A DNA stretch of 64,000 bases from Pyrenopolyporus hunteri (taxonomy: Eukaryota; Ascomycota; Sordariomycetes; Xylariales; Hypoxylaceae), in NCBI GenBank assembly GCA_902806595.1, contig CADCXC010000038.1, positions 868,001-932,000 of the forward strand, in the 5' to 3' direction. Made by a program: the position numbers and the translations under genes. The notes beneath the pieces were generated by a model. The model made no database searches. It saw nothing but the letters and a program-made list of their open reading frames with translations, and had not been told where the DNA came from. Below, piece by piece: positions 12,101-21,673 of this stretch (positions within the stretch are counted from its first letter, which is position 1; each line of letters starts with the position of its first letter).

Positions 12101-12491
12101 GCCGCTAAAATATAGTGGGCGCACGCTACGTCGGTGCCTGAATCCGCTAACCTACGGGCGTCTTTAACTCCCACCTGTACCCGGATGTAGTACCCATTAA
12201 TGTCTCGGACGCCTTTCCGACTTGTGATCGCTATAAGTCTTGACCGCTATCGTCTTGCCCATGGTAACAAGCTGCTCATATGCATACCTAACTATATGAG
12301 ATTCCCACCGACCTAAGTAGGTAAGTATCGTAGATATCGAATAAAAGCTCATCAGGTTTTGATTTTATAGGATCAATGTGACGTGGAATGTTTTCTCTGT
12401 TGATTGGTTTAGACGGTTATATGCTGCGTGCATGATACCTAGGTAACTATCACCTAATATATAAAAAAAGTCTAGCACCTAAAGAATTGGC
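9128..12491. other. 3.4-kb gene-free AT-rich region
   Basis: I find no open frame with a recognisable domain on either strand. The short open frames at 11243-11434, 11470-11688 and 11770-11970 look like chance. Copies of the palindromic TACCTAGGTA motif appear at about 12019-12060 and 12437-12446. A 14-bp palindrome TAGGGTTAACCCTA lies near 9895. The region could be a decayed repeat, but I cannot see transposon ends or protein remnants in it. Confidence 0.5.
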
Positions 12492-13668
12492 TTAGAATAC
12501 CGCTAAAGCATTCGGTGGAGACCCGATTAATCCAGGAATATTCAGAGGTGCCGACGTGAGCAGAAAGCTGTATCGTCCCGAGGCCTTACAATGCTCGGAG
12601 AGCGCCTTGAGATACCAAAGCTCGCCAATCGGCATGCCGAACATGGACAACAACCACGGGTGAAGAACTACGGATCGTGTGAGCAAAATCCGCTACTTTC
12701 ACCATTGGGATATTATAATGCAAGCTTGTTAAACTTACCTAGGTCCTCTGGTCCTCCTACAGACCCATCCTCCTTAACGGGCATTAGAGCCTCGAAGGCC
12801 CAGGCATCGCCAGCCACGGCGGCGAAGTGCTTGTTCCATAACCACTTGGCGGATTCAAGATTACCATGCACACCCGAGTTAGTCCCATTCTGCATCTTTG
12901 CGAGGTCTTCTGGGGTCGGCGCCTGTAATATTTCGGTCAGGCCTGTGCGGATGATGAGAACGTCACCGGGCCGGAACTCGACTCCTTGGTCCTTGGCTAC
13001 GGCCTCGATCTCCTCGACTGTGATGCGGTGTCCGTCGAAGGGATGGAAGACGGCATCTTTTCCGGTCTTGCCCTCTGATCTGGCACGCTTCTCTGCCCAT
13101 TCTTTATAGTCGATGAAGACACCCCTTGCGACGAGTCCTCCTACGGCATGCCAATGGTCTAACGTAGGCATGACGTTCTGAGAGGTATGACCGACGGCTA
13201 ACGCCTCCTTAGTGACTTCGATGCCATTGTAGGCTAGTCCAGACGGTTGGTGATGCCAATGGACCAGACTATCCCATTGGCTGCTCAGTTGCGTATTAAA
13301 ATGAATCTCGTCGTCCCAGCCTTTCCCTTCGGATATTCCCGTCTCTTGTAGGGTCATCTGCTTATGTGTGGGTGCTATTCTTCCCTTCAATGGGAACGGC
13401 ATGGCGTTCAGTGGCCAACTGCTTATGTGAGCAACCATTCTTGAGACATTCAACCGATAGTGCTGAGACCAAAAACTCACTTCAAGGAGATCGATACACC
13501 GTCCCGCGCTTCACTAACTGCGGCTTTCCGAACCGAGGGCGTGATGAGGTTAAGAGTGCCTAGGAGATCTTTCTTGCCATCCTTATCGAATATACCCCAT
13601 GCGCAGCCCTGAGGCATATCCGCAACCTTGGGTAGATTGTCGAAATCTGGAATGCTCGCGGCGTCCAT
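12492..13668 (-). CDS. Cyclase-family hydrolase (kynurenine-formamidase-like fold)
   Basis: Putative metal-dependent hydrolase of the 'cyclase' family (Pfam PF04199), which includes kynurenine formamidase and isatin hydrolase; the fungal branch is of unknown substrate. Exons on minus: 13668-13481, 13418-12739, 12667-12492 (introns 62 and 71 nt), 347 aa. Splicing rejoins the conserved strings VSISLNWPLNAMPFPLKGR and EDLVLHPWLLSMFGMPIGELW in phase. The family's metal-site region is represented by SSQWDSLVHWHHQ, the fungal variant of HxGTHxDxPxH. The second exon also has RPGDVLIIRTGLTE, a usual fold element. The gene is divergent from the Baeyer-Villiger monooxygenase with 875 bp between the start codons. 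One reading is that the oxygenase makes a lactone or ester and this enzyme opens it (inference). Confidence 0.87.
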
Positions 13669-14543
13669 CTTTCTCGTTTTCGATAAGGTGGGAAGTTATA
13701 TCAAATGACTCCGTGTGATGTGAATATAGGAGTTGTGAAATTATGTGAAGTGATAGTAGGGAGTCTAGGTACTTAATATGGCGGTATTTTATGAGACCAC
13801 GAACCCTGATACTAGTAAGTATGCCTTAAGCAGATTGTATATACAATGCATTGACAGGCTTTTCCCCCACCGTTGGTTGACGATGGTTGTGGGGAATTTA
13901 GAATTGTTATCCCAAATAGTTAGTTAATGTCGAGAACTTTTCCTCACCTCCTTTTCAGGTGTTCTCCAATAAGTCGACGCAATGATCGGCCTAGCCTTGT
14001 TGGCGAATACGTGTTGGAGAGGTCGTGAAACGCGAATACGATCATGGCTTCTCATTCTGAACGAATACGCTGAGCTCTTGCGGTGTTGATGAGGGGTCGC
14101 TGGACTTCAATCAGGCCAGAACATCTCGCCAAGGGCATGCAGACATCAAGCAAGCCGTTCATTCGCTGCCCATTGGTTCTTAGCCCCTATAGGCCGGAAG
14201 CTACCCACAAACATCCTACGCTATCCTGTTTGCGGTTGCTAATGTAGTATAGGCTGGATGGTTGCTTGCTGTGGGTTGGGAATCCGTTGATAGGTTGGTT
14301 AGTCGATTACACTCAGCTCCCTGGCCGCGCATGCATTTAGGGAGACCTTGCTAGGGGTAAAAAGACGTCCACATAAAGGCTCCATACGGGATTGATTTGT
14401 CCCACTGCGTTTTATGCTCCCATCGTTCGATATATATAGGAGGCGTTGTTCTCAGGTAAGATGGAGGGATGAACCCTTCTTCTGTAGATCTCACACAACA
14501 ATAGTACAGCGCGAGCATATGCGACATACAACACACCCTCATC
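13669..14543. promoter_or_regulatory. Bidirectional promoter, cyclase / Baeyer-Villiger monooxygenase
   Basis: 875 bp between the two divergent ATGs and no coding sequence in between. A TATA-like TATATATAGG lies at 14431-14440, about 105 nt before the monooxygenase ATG. The arrangement suggests that both genes are regulated together, but no operator can be named from sequence alone. Confidence 0.5.
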
Positions 14544-16478
14544 ATGGAAGATTTGGCTCGCATTCAGGAGAAGTACAGCGCCGAGGCGCAGAAGCGCTTA
14601 CGTCCCGAAGGCGCTGCTCAATATCAAGAGCTGTCGCGAAGCGACTCCGACAGATTGCGCCACTTAGCTGACGACATATGGGCCGACCATGCCGCTCTGG
14701 ATGCCCAACCTCCGCCTCTTGCACCGGGAGACTGTCCCAAGTTCCTTATCGCAGGCGCGGGGTTAGGCGGAATTGAGGCTGCAGTCAGGCTCATCCAGGC
14801 TGGTTTCTCGGCCGATCAGATCCGGATTATTGATACAGCAGGCGGTATCGGGGGAACGTGGTATTGGAACCGGTATCCGGGCTTGCACTGCGACGTCGAA
14901 TCTTACGTCTACCTGCCGTTATTAGAAGACACGGGATTCGTGCCGTCGCACAAATACGCCCCCGGGGTCGAGATCAGGCATTACCTCGAGGACGTGGCGA
15001 AGCGATGGAACCTCCAGGATAAGATACTGTTCAGAACTACGCTCGACACGCTGGAATGGGACGAGGGCGCCCATGTATGGAAGTGTGATATCACTACGGG
15101 GAGAGGACCAAGGGGCGCAGAATTAACGTCTTCAACGGTGAAGGCGGAATTTGTCTGGGTAACGGCGGGATTGCTCAGCAAACCACAAGTGCCAAAGCTC
15201 TCCGGTGTCGGGATCGAGGGCTTCAAGGGAGAAGTCTTCCACACGGCACGATGGAGATACGAGATCACCGGGGGTTCGCCGGAAGAGCCCTTCCCGGAGT
15301 TGTCCAAGTTGAAGGACAAAAGAGTAGGCATCATTGGCACCGGTGCGACAGCGATCCAGGTGGTGCCGTGTCTGGCCGAATACGCCAAAGAATTATACGT
15401 AATCCAGCGGACGCCTTCTGCGGTCTATCCCCGTAACCAAAGGCCCACCGATCCAGAGGAATGGAAGAAGATTGCTGGGCAGCCCGGTTGGCACGAAGCC
15501 CGCCGAGAAAATCTCGCAGCACATATATCGAACTGCGCACCGCCAGGCACTCCGGATCTGGTAAATGACGAATGGTCTCGGCAACCCGCGTACTCGGCTT
15601 TGGTCGCTGATCCAGAATTTGCCTTTGTAGCACCGGACAAGGTACAGGAGGTCATCGGGCAGTTCCTAGCGCGAGATGCAGAAAATTCGGCCCGGGTGCG
15701 TGCACGGGTCGCCGATATCGTGAAAGACAAAGAGACGGCTGAGAAACTCACTCCCTGGTATCCAGCTTGGTGCAAGCGTCCAACATTCAGTGACACGTAC
15801 TTGCAGTCCTTCAACAAACCCAACGTCCACCTAGTCGATACGGATGGTAAAGGTCTCAGCAGCGTGACGCCGCAAGGTCTCGTCGTCGGCGACAAGGAGA
15901 TTCCGTTAGATATCATCGTGCTAAGCACGGGTTACCGCGGCGCGGGTACGGAGGGAGCGGACCCGTCGGTACGTGCGAACGTTCTGGTGAAAGGCCGTGC
16001 CGGTAAGACCATAGCGGAGTCTTGGGCAGCAAAGGGCCCGGCCACGCTGCATGGCTTCGCAATCCACGAATTCCCGAACCTATTCTGGTTATCGCCTCTA
16101 CAGTCCGGCGTGAGCGGGAACCACGCCCATGTGCTTGATACACAGTCTAAACAGATTGCGTACCTAGCAGCTGAGGCGCACAAGCGCGCCGGAGGTCTAA
16201 CTAAGAGCGGAATCGCGATCGAGGTTGAGGAATCCGCACAAGAAGCCTGGGCTATGAGAATCTTACAAGGGGCGGCCCGATTCGCAACTATGTCGATATG
16301 CACGCCGAGCTATATCAATAACGAAGGGAAAGTGTTTGATCCGACGGCTACTCCACAGGAGCAGATGAAGCGGGCGCGAGCGTCGCCATACAGCGGTGGC
16401 GTCCTGGAGTATATCAGGGAGTTGAGGGAGTGGCGCGAGGTGGGCAAGCTGAGAGGCATTGAAGTCAGAGTTCAGTGA
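14544..16478 (+). CDS. FAD-dependent Baeyer-Villiger monooxygenase
   Basis: Flavin monooxygenase that inserts one O2-derived oxygen into ketones, giving esters or lactones, using FAD and NADPH. Single exon, 644 aa, which is a usual length for the fungal branch with an extended N-terminus. Motifs: first dinucleotide site GAGLGG at residues 71-76; the family string GGTWYWNRYPGLHCDVES; the Baeyer-Villiger fingerprint FKGEVFHTARWR at 227-238 (FxGxxxHxxxW, with Arg at the last position where Pro or Asp is usual); and the second site GTGATAIQV near 265-273. The C-terminal third (NLFWLSPLQSGVSGNHAHVLD) is also family-typical. Codon use is GC-biased and uninterrupted. Substrate is unknown. The neighbour on the other strand is a cyclase-family hydrolase, a plausible partner. 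Confidence 0.93.
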   Translation: MEDLARIQEKYSAEAQKRLRPEGAAQYQELSRSDSDRLRHLADDIWADHAALDAQPPPLAPGDCPKFLIAGAGLGGIEAAVRLIQAGFSADQIRIIDTAGGIGGTWYWNRYPGLHCDVESYVYLPLLEDTGFVPSHKYAPGVEIRHYLEDVAKRWNLQDKILFRTTLDTLEWDEGAHVWKCDITTGRGPRGAELTSSTVKAEFVWVTAGLLSKPQVPKLSGVGIEGFKGEVFHTARWRYEITGGSPEEPFPELSKLKDKRVGIIGTGATAIQVVPCLAEYAKELYVIQRTPSAVYPRNQRPTDPEEWKKIAGQPGWHEARRENLAAHISNCAPPGTPDLVNDEWSRQPAYSALVADPEFAFVAPDKVQEVIGQFLARDAENSARVRARVADIVKDKETAEKLTPWYPAWCKRPTFSDTYLQSFNKPNVHLVDTDGKGLSSVTPQGLVVGDKEIPLDIIVLSTGYRGAGTEGADPSVRANVLVKGRAGKTIAESWAAKGPATLHGFAIHEFPNLFWLSPLQSGVSGNHAHVLDTQSKQIAYLAAEAHKRAGGLTKSGIAIEVEESAQEAWAMRILQGAARFATMSICTPSYINNEGKVFDPTATPQEQMKRARASPYSGGVLEYIRELREWREVGKLRGIEVRVQ

Positions 16479-16732
16479 GGTGTAGTCTATAGCGGATAAC
16501 TGATAACCGAAGTTTGAATTGATATAGATTTTTCGTCCTCTGATACGCGGGCTGGTTTTATGTTAAATTTATGTGCATTTACTATAATATAGACAACGTG
16601 AGAAGCTGTGGTGAGTTAATAAGAGAGTGAGGGTATGCCAAACCCATTGAAAATAGCGTTTAATATCATATCTCATACTTGGAAACTCTAGGTGATTACC
16701 TAGGCTGGGGTCAAGACTCGGATAAGGATCTA

Positions 16733-17845
16733 CTAATCTTCGTATGCTTCCTCGTATTCTTCTTCATACTCTTCTCGTGCCTCTTCAAGCTCTTCCAGAT
16801 CGCTGCTGCTGGCGTCGGAATCCTGCGCTTCCGCGAGGGCTTCTTCGTATTCTTCACGCGCGGAACGGACTGACTCTCGGTCGCTAGCGTCTACGTACTC
16901 GCCCTCGGCGTTGTACATCGGCTCGTAGACCGGGGCGGGAGGAGGGGCCGTATATACTGGAGCTGGAGGAGCGTGGTGCTCGTCATCGGAATCATCTATA
17001 CAACGGTTAGCGTGAGGCCGTAGGTAAATAGTCACGTCGTCACTGCAGGGGCGATATTTAAGAAAAAGGCCTACCTAGAGCATTGGCAATCAACGCGCCA
17101 CCAATAGCGCCGACTGCTAGCCCACCGGCAGCACCCATCAGAAGGCCACTATGGTCCTTTTTCTTCTTGTGTTCCTTGTGGCCGTCGCCCGAGTGGTGGC
17201 CGTGACCGTGACCGTAATCTCCACCCCCGTACCCGTGGCTGTCATGTTCGCCGCCGTGGGAACCATAACCGTGAGAGTCGTGGGAATCGTGGGAATAGCC
17301 ATAGCCCGGCGCTCCGTGGGATGAGTAATTGGATTCACCATGCGAACCCCATCCTCGATCTTCTCCGCTATGCCCTCCGGCATGATAACCCGGCGCTTCC
17401 CACTGGGAGCGGCCGGTAGCTTGTTCGTAATAATACCATCGCTGGTACTGCTGGTCGAACTGCGGCACCCAGCCGGCTGGAATTGGCGGCTTATCCGGTG
17501 GTGGCGCGTAGGTTGGTCCCGCTGCCGGGGCGGGGGGTGGAGGACTGCCGTAGCTGCTCCCGTGTTGAGGTGGATAGCCACCGCCATATTGGGGATTTGG
17601 AGGGTTTGGCGGATATGGCTCACGCCCATGGCCACTGCCATATTGCTGAGAGGGAGGTGGATAATTCTGATGGCCTGAGATAAATTTAGTCTTGTCCGAT
17701 TTATGGATATTTGCAGTTGACGGTGTAGATCTGGAATGTGAGACAATAGGTAACCCGACTTACTTGGATATCCCTCTCTTGGACGTTCCGAGCTGCCGAG
17801 GTTCAGATCATCAAGCTTACTCGCCAACTTATTGAAGAAAGACAT
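16733..17845 (-). CDS. WW-domain protein with Gly/His/Tyr-rich linker and acidic tail
   Basis: Exons on minus: 17845-17764, 17674-17075, 16995-16733 (introns 89 and 79 nt), 314 aa. Exon phases are consistent. Architecture: an N-terminal Ser/Leu-rich helix (MSFFNKLASKLDDLNLGSS); a Pro/Gly/Tyr-rich stretch; a WW domain at about residues 92-121 with Trp96 and Trp119 and the YYY aromatic core, which binds proline-rich ligands; a Gly/His/Ser/Tyr repeat tract; a Gly-zipper-like hydrophobic segment GLLMGAAGGLAVGAIGGALI; then an acidic Glu/Tyr tail with repeated EEYEE. The hydrophobic glycine-spaced segment suggests membrane association, but a soluble low-complexity protein is possible. It is divergent from the metacaspase gene, whose own N-terminus is proline-rich and so a possible WW ligand (inference). 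Confidence 0.82.
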
Positions 17846-18924
17846 GGTGAAGCTAGCCGTCCCTTGTTTTCCTCTATTGTTTATTTTTTCCGACCACGTT
17901 GCTTTTTTTTTTTTTTCCTGAGGTGTTATAGGACGAAGTAGACCTGGTGCGTGCCTGGCGTCCTCTTATCATGGGACGTGCCTAAAAAAGGTCGAGCTGG
18001 GTCAGTGATCTGATAATTTAAGAATCCTGGGGGCTGACGGCACGCGCCAGCACGCCGAAAGTCCTTGGGGGAAATCACACGATCAAACCCCCTCCTTTAA
18101 CTGAAGCCCAGGGACAAGCAGTCTCTGATACCACAGAAATTTGATCCTGCGCGAGACAATTTTGAAGAAGAAGAATGTATACAATGCAGTTACTTGCTTT
18201 ATTATGTTCCCTTTTTCGTAGGGTGCCTTATGTAAAGGTACCTGTGTACGGAGACACGGAGTATGTAACGCCTGCTACGTAGAAGATAATTCAACTTAGT
18301 GGTCTTGGCGCTAGAGTCTAGGGGCCTCCCACTCCCCCCACTACGGTGGTTCAGGGAAAGGGGAAAGAGTGCATAAGCGCCGCTGCAGGCGGCCTCCCGG
18401 CGCATTTCTGCCCCCTCCTTGGCTCCCTTGCCAAGACCACGGAACCCCCTTAACCCTTAAGATAGCCCATTGTGGCTCCACAATCAAATAGCTATATACT
18501 ATGCTACATAGGTACGCAGGCCGTGTTACCCGTGCCCGTCAGCCCTAAATCAACTGATAGTACATACGACTATCGACTATCGCGATTCCTGATCCTTTCT
18601 TTCTTGCGCTTTCTCTTTGTGTCTTAACACTCCGCAGCCCGAAATTTCGAAATTTCAGAGATCCACAAAGAACATTGAAGTCTCATCCACATTCATCTCT
18701 AGGTACCTAGGTACCTCTGCCGACGTAGGTACGTGCGTGTCTCGGAGGTGCGCCGTGAGTTGCTCTAACGTCATAAACAATTCAAGAAAATCCCTTGTCA
18801 GTCAAGTCAGAACTCTTATCCCAGTTCTTTATCACTTCTTTAATCTCTCTGGGAAACAATCTGCTCTCATTATCTTTCATTGTCTTTCCGTATCTGAGAA
18901 TTTCACTTTTCATCCACTCGCACA
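17846..18924. promoter_or_regulatory. Intergenic region between divergent WW protein and metacaspase genes
   Basis: 1,079 bp without supported coding sequence. It holds a poly-T tract near 17904-17918, a GC-rich patch around 18300-18440, and the palindromic CTAGGTACCTAGGTAC cluster at about 18701-18716. Both genes must take their promoters from here. The 18617-18924 part is pyrimidine-rich leader of the metacaspase. Confidence 0.5.
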
Positions 18925-20770
18925 ATGTCAGGTTGGGGTCACGATCAGAATTACGGCGGAGGATACGGTGGTAGCGACGGCAGCGGCGGAGGCGGATACC
19001 AACAACCTCCTCCTCAGCATTGGTCGTCACCACCACCACCACCCCAAGGATACGGTCAGTATGGACCCCCTTCCGGACCTCCCCAAGGATATAACCAATA
19101 CGGCCCTCCTCCCGGCCCGCCTCCTCAGCAGCATGGCTACAACCAGTACGCTCCGCCGTCTGGGCCTCCCCCTCCTCAACAGCACGGATATAACCAGTAT
19201 CCCGCTCAAAGTTATCCTCCTCCGTCTCACAACCAACCATCCCACCATTACCCACCGCCTCCTCACCCCCCGCCCCCCGGACTAGATCCCTACGGCTATC
19301 CGGTCCAGCCCGGCGGGCCCTATGCTCAGGGGTACGGGGGCCAGCACCGGGCTGGCCCTCCTCCGCCCACGGCGCCGCAACAATTCGGCCACGGCGCACC
19401 AGAAGGCTATACCTTTCAATATTCCAATTGTTCCGGTAAACGGAAGGCATTGCTGATCGGCATCAACTATTTCGGCCAGAAAGGCGAATTACGCGGTTGC
19501 ATCAACGACACCAAGAACGTTTCCCAGTTCCTTATTGAGCGCTACGGGTACAAGAGAGAGGATATGATAATCCTAACAGACGATCAACATGATCCAATAA
19601 TGGTGCCGACCAAGGCAAACATACTTCGAGCCCTGGAGTGGCTCGTTTCTGGTGCCCGCCCTAACGATGCCCTATTCTTGCACTATTCGGGCCACGGTGG
19701 GCAGGCAGAAGACACAGGTACCGTGCCCCTAGCCCAACAAGGAACAAAAACAGCACTCATATCTTAACCATAGATGGCGACGAAGAAGATGGCTATGATG
19801 AAGTCATCTACCCCGTTGACTACGAGACCGCCGGTCATATTGTAGATGATCAGCTTCACCATGTGGTTGTTAAACCACTTCAGGCAGGTGTTAGGCTGAC
19901 TGCTATCTTCGACTCCTGCCATTCCGGCTCAGTATTGGACTTGCCATACATTTACTCAACGAAGGGAGTTCTGAAGGAACCGAACCTCGCGGCCGAAGCC
20001 GGCCAGGGGTTACTCAAAGCGTTCTCTTCCTATGCTCAGGGCGACACAGCAGGCGTTGCTAGCGCCCTCCTCGGCTTTGCCAAGACCGCATATAGAGGTG
20101 ATGACGGTTACAAGAAGACGATTGAGACTAAGGTAGGAAACCCGCAAGGGCTATAATCCAGCTAACCCTCCAGATATCGAACGTGTTCTAATAGTGCATC
20201 TTACAGACCTCGCCGGCGGACGTTATTATGTGGTCTGGGAGCAAGGATGATCAAACATCGTAAGTCGTGAATATAATCAAACCTTGGCCAGATTAAATAC
20301 TAATCAGCCATATAGTGCGGACGCAACAATCGCATCCCAGGCAACAGGAGCAATGTCATGGGCATTCATCACGGCGCTGAAACAAGATCCTAAACAGAGT
20401 TACGTAGAACTTCTCAGGTATGTATAGAATATTCGTGTCCATATCCGAACCCCCGCGCCCCTTTTCCTTATATTCTCCTCTATATCATCCCTTATGCAAA
20501 GGCTAACAATCAACAGTAAGTACCAACTTAGCCATCATCTCCGCTTACTTTGGAGAACCCCCTTCTTCACTTTCTCTTTCTAGAAGGTGAGATTGAAATG
20601 TTAACCCGGAATATTTCGTCGTATTAGACAGCATTCGAGACGTATTAGAAACCAAGTATACTCAAAAGCCGCAGTTATCCTGTAGCCATCCTCTTGGTTA
20701 GGAACCCCGACCTCTTCAATTCGACCGCGAGCTAATATTGACAGATACAAATCTTCTCTTCGTAATGTAA
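18925..20770 (+). CDS. MCA1: Metacaspase (type I, caspase-like cysteine protease)
   Basis: Arg/Lys-specific clan-CD protease linked in fungi to stress response, protein quality control and cell death. Exons 18925-19717, 19774-20132, 20207-20259, 20316-20417, 20632-20696, 20745-20770; 465 aa. The prodomain (about residues 1-160) is rich in Gly, Pro, Tyr and Gln, with repeats of the kind GYNQYGPP. The catalytic dyad is visible: His257 in HYSGHGGQ and Cys313 in DSCHSGS, with the linker DGDEEDGYDEVIYPVD restored by splicing. The C-terminus KPQLSCSHPLDTNLLFVM is the family ending and requires the last 26-nt exon. The fourth intron is 214 nt, while most others are 48-74 nt, and contains a good internal acceptor and donor around a 3-nt TAA at 20517-20519; including it as a micro-exon would add one residue and restore the family length between LL and IRD. 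Activity is likely intact. Confidence 0.92.
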
Positions 20771-21673
20771 TCCCCACGGTTCAGAAGCCCCGCTCGAAGA
20801 AATCATCGAAGTTAGACCGCTGGATGCGTGGCTCATTGGGTCAAACTCTAAGAATACGCAGCCTGTGCCTCCAAGCAGCGTGCACCTGAGTGTTCTTATT
20901 TACACGGTAATCTCGAATCAATATAATTCATTCGATTGACGTACCATTCGTGTATTCTAGAAAAAACCCTACCGCGGGAAAGCGGTTTAGCCAGCTTAAG
21001 GGCGACTTGATACGAATGTGCGCCGCGGGGCATTTTGGGCGTTACCTTGATCGTCACACAATTATGTACTTTTTGATGAACCCTCTAAGTCGTAATCGCT
21101 CGAGTTCTCCTATAGCCTTATGGTGGGAAATCATGGTAGTCCACTCCAGCGACCGCTAATAGTTGACGGTAATAAAGTCGTGAATGGCCGTACTTGGATT
21201 GATTTATCTCTAATGAAGCGCTGATTTCCCTAAGTCTGAGTAACGGAGGTTAGAATTGCCTTTGATTTCCTTATTTGGAGCTCAAACGGAGGGGCGCGGG
21301 AAGATTTAAACACTATTCTCCTTAAAAGGGGTGCCGCTTGAAATCTGCGAACAGGGCTGTTACCCGCGTATGTGCTTGCGTCCCGGGTACTTAAACTCAG
21401 GCGGCTAATATGAGGACTTCATTGGACGTTGTCTACTCATATTTTTGTTACAAGTCATATTTCAGGTTGGGTTGGATCGGTATGCTTGACGTTGCCGCGG
21501 CTGTGTTCCATCTCTTGGCAGGGGTTTACTCAACTACCTAGGTACATAGAGTGAACTTGCGACAGATTTCAGCTTGACTGAACTTATTAATGCCATCCCA
21601 ATAAACAATACAAGGCAACCCAATAAATCTTCAGTCGATAAATGTATTTTGGCAATTCATACCAGAACTGTTA
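20771..21673. other. Intergenic region between metacaspase and HET genes
   Basis: 903 bp of non-coding sequence between two genes on the same strand. A small open frame at 20950-21159 has no recognisable domain. A CTACCTAGGTAC palindrome lies near 21534-21545. It should contain the metacaspase 3' end and the HET gene promoter. Confidence 0.5.

Noticed and set aside
15425..15928. Minus-strand frames opposite the Baeyer-Villiger monooxygenase
   Set aside because: Shadow frames caused by GC-rich codons on the coding strand.
18782..19450. 222-aa minus-strand frame opposite the metacaspase prodomain
   Set aside because: Shadow of a repetitive Gly/Pro/Tyr-coding stretch; it has no domain and overlaps a strong gene.
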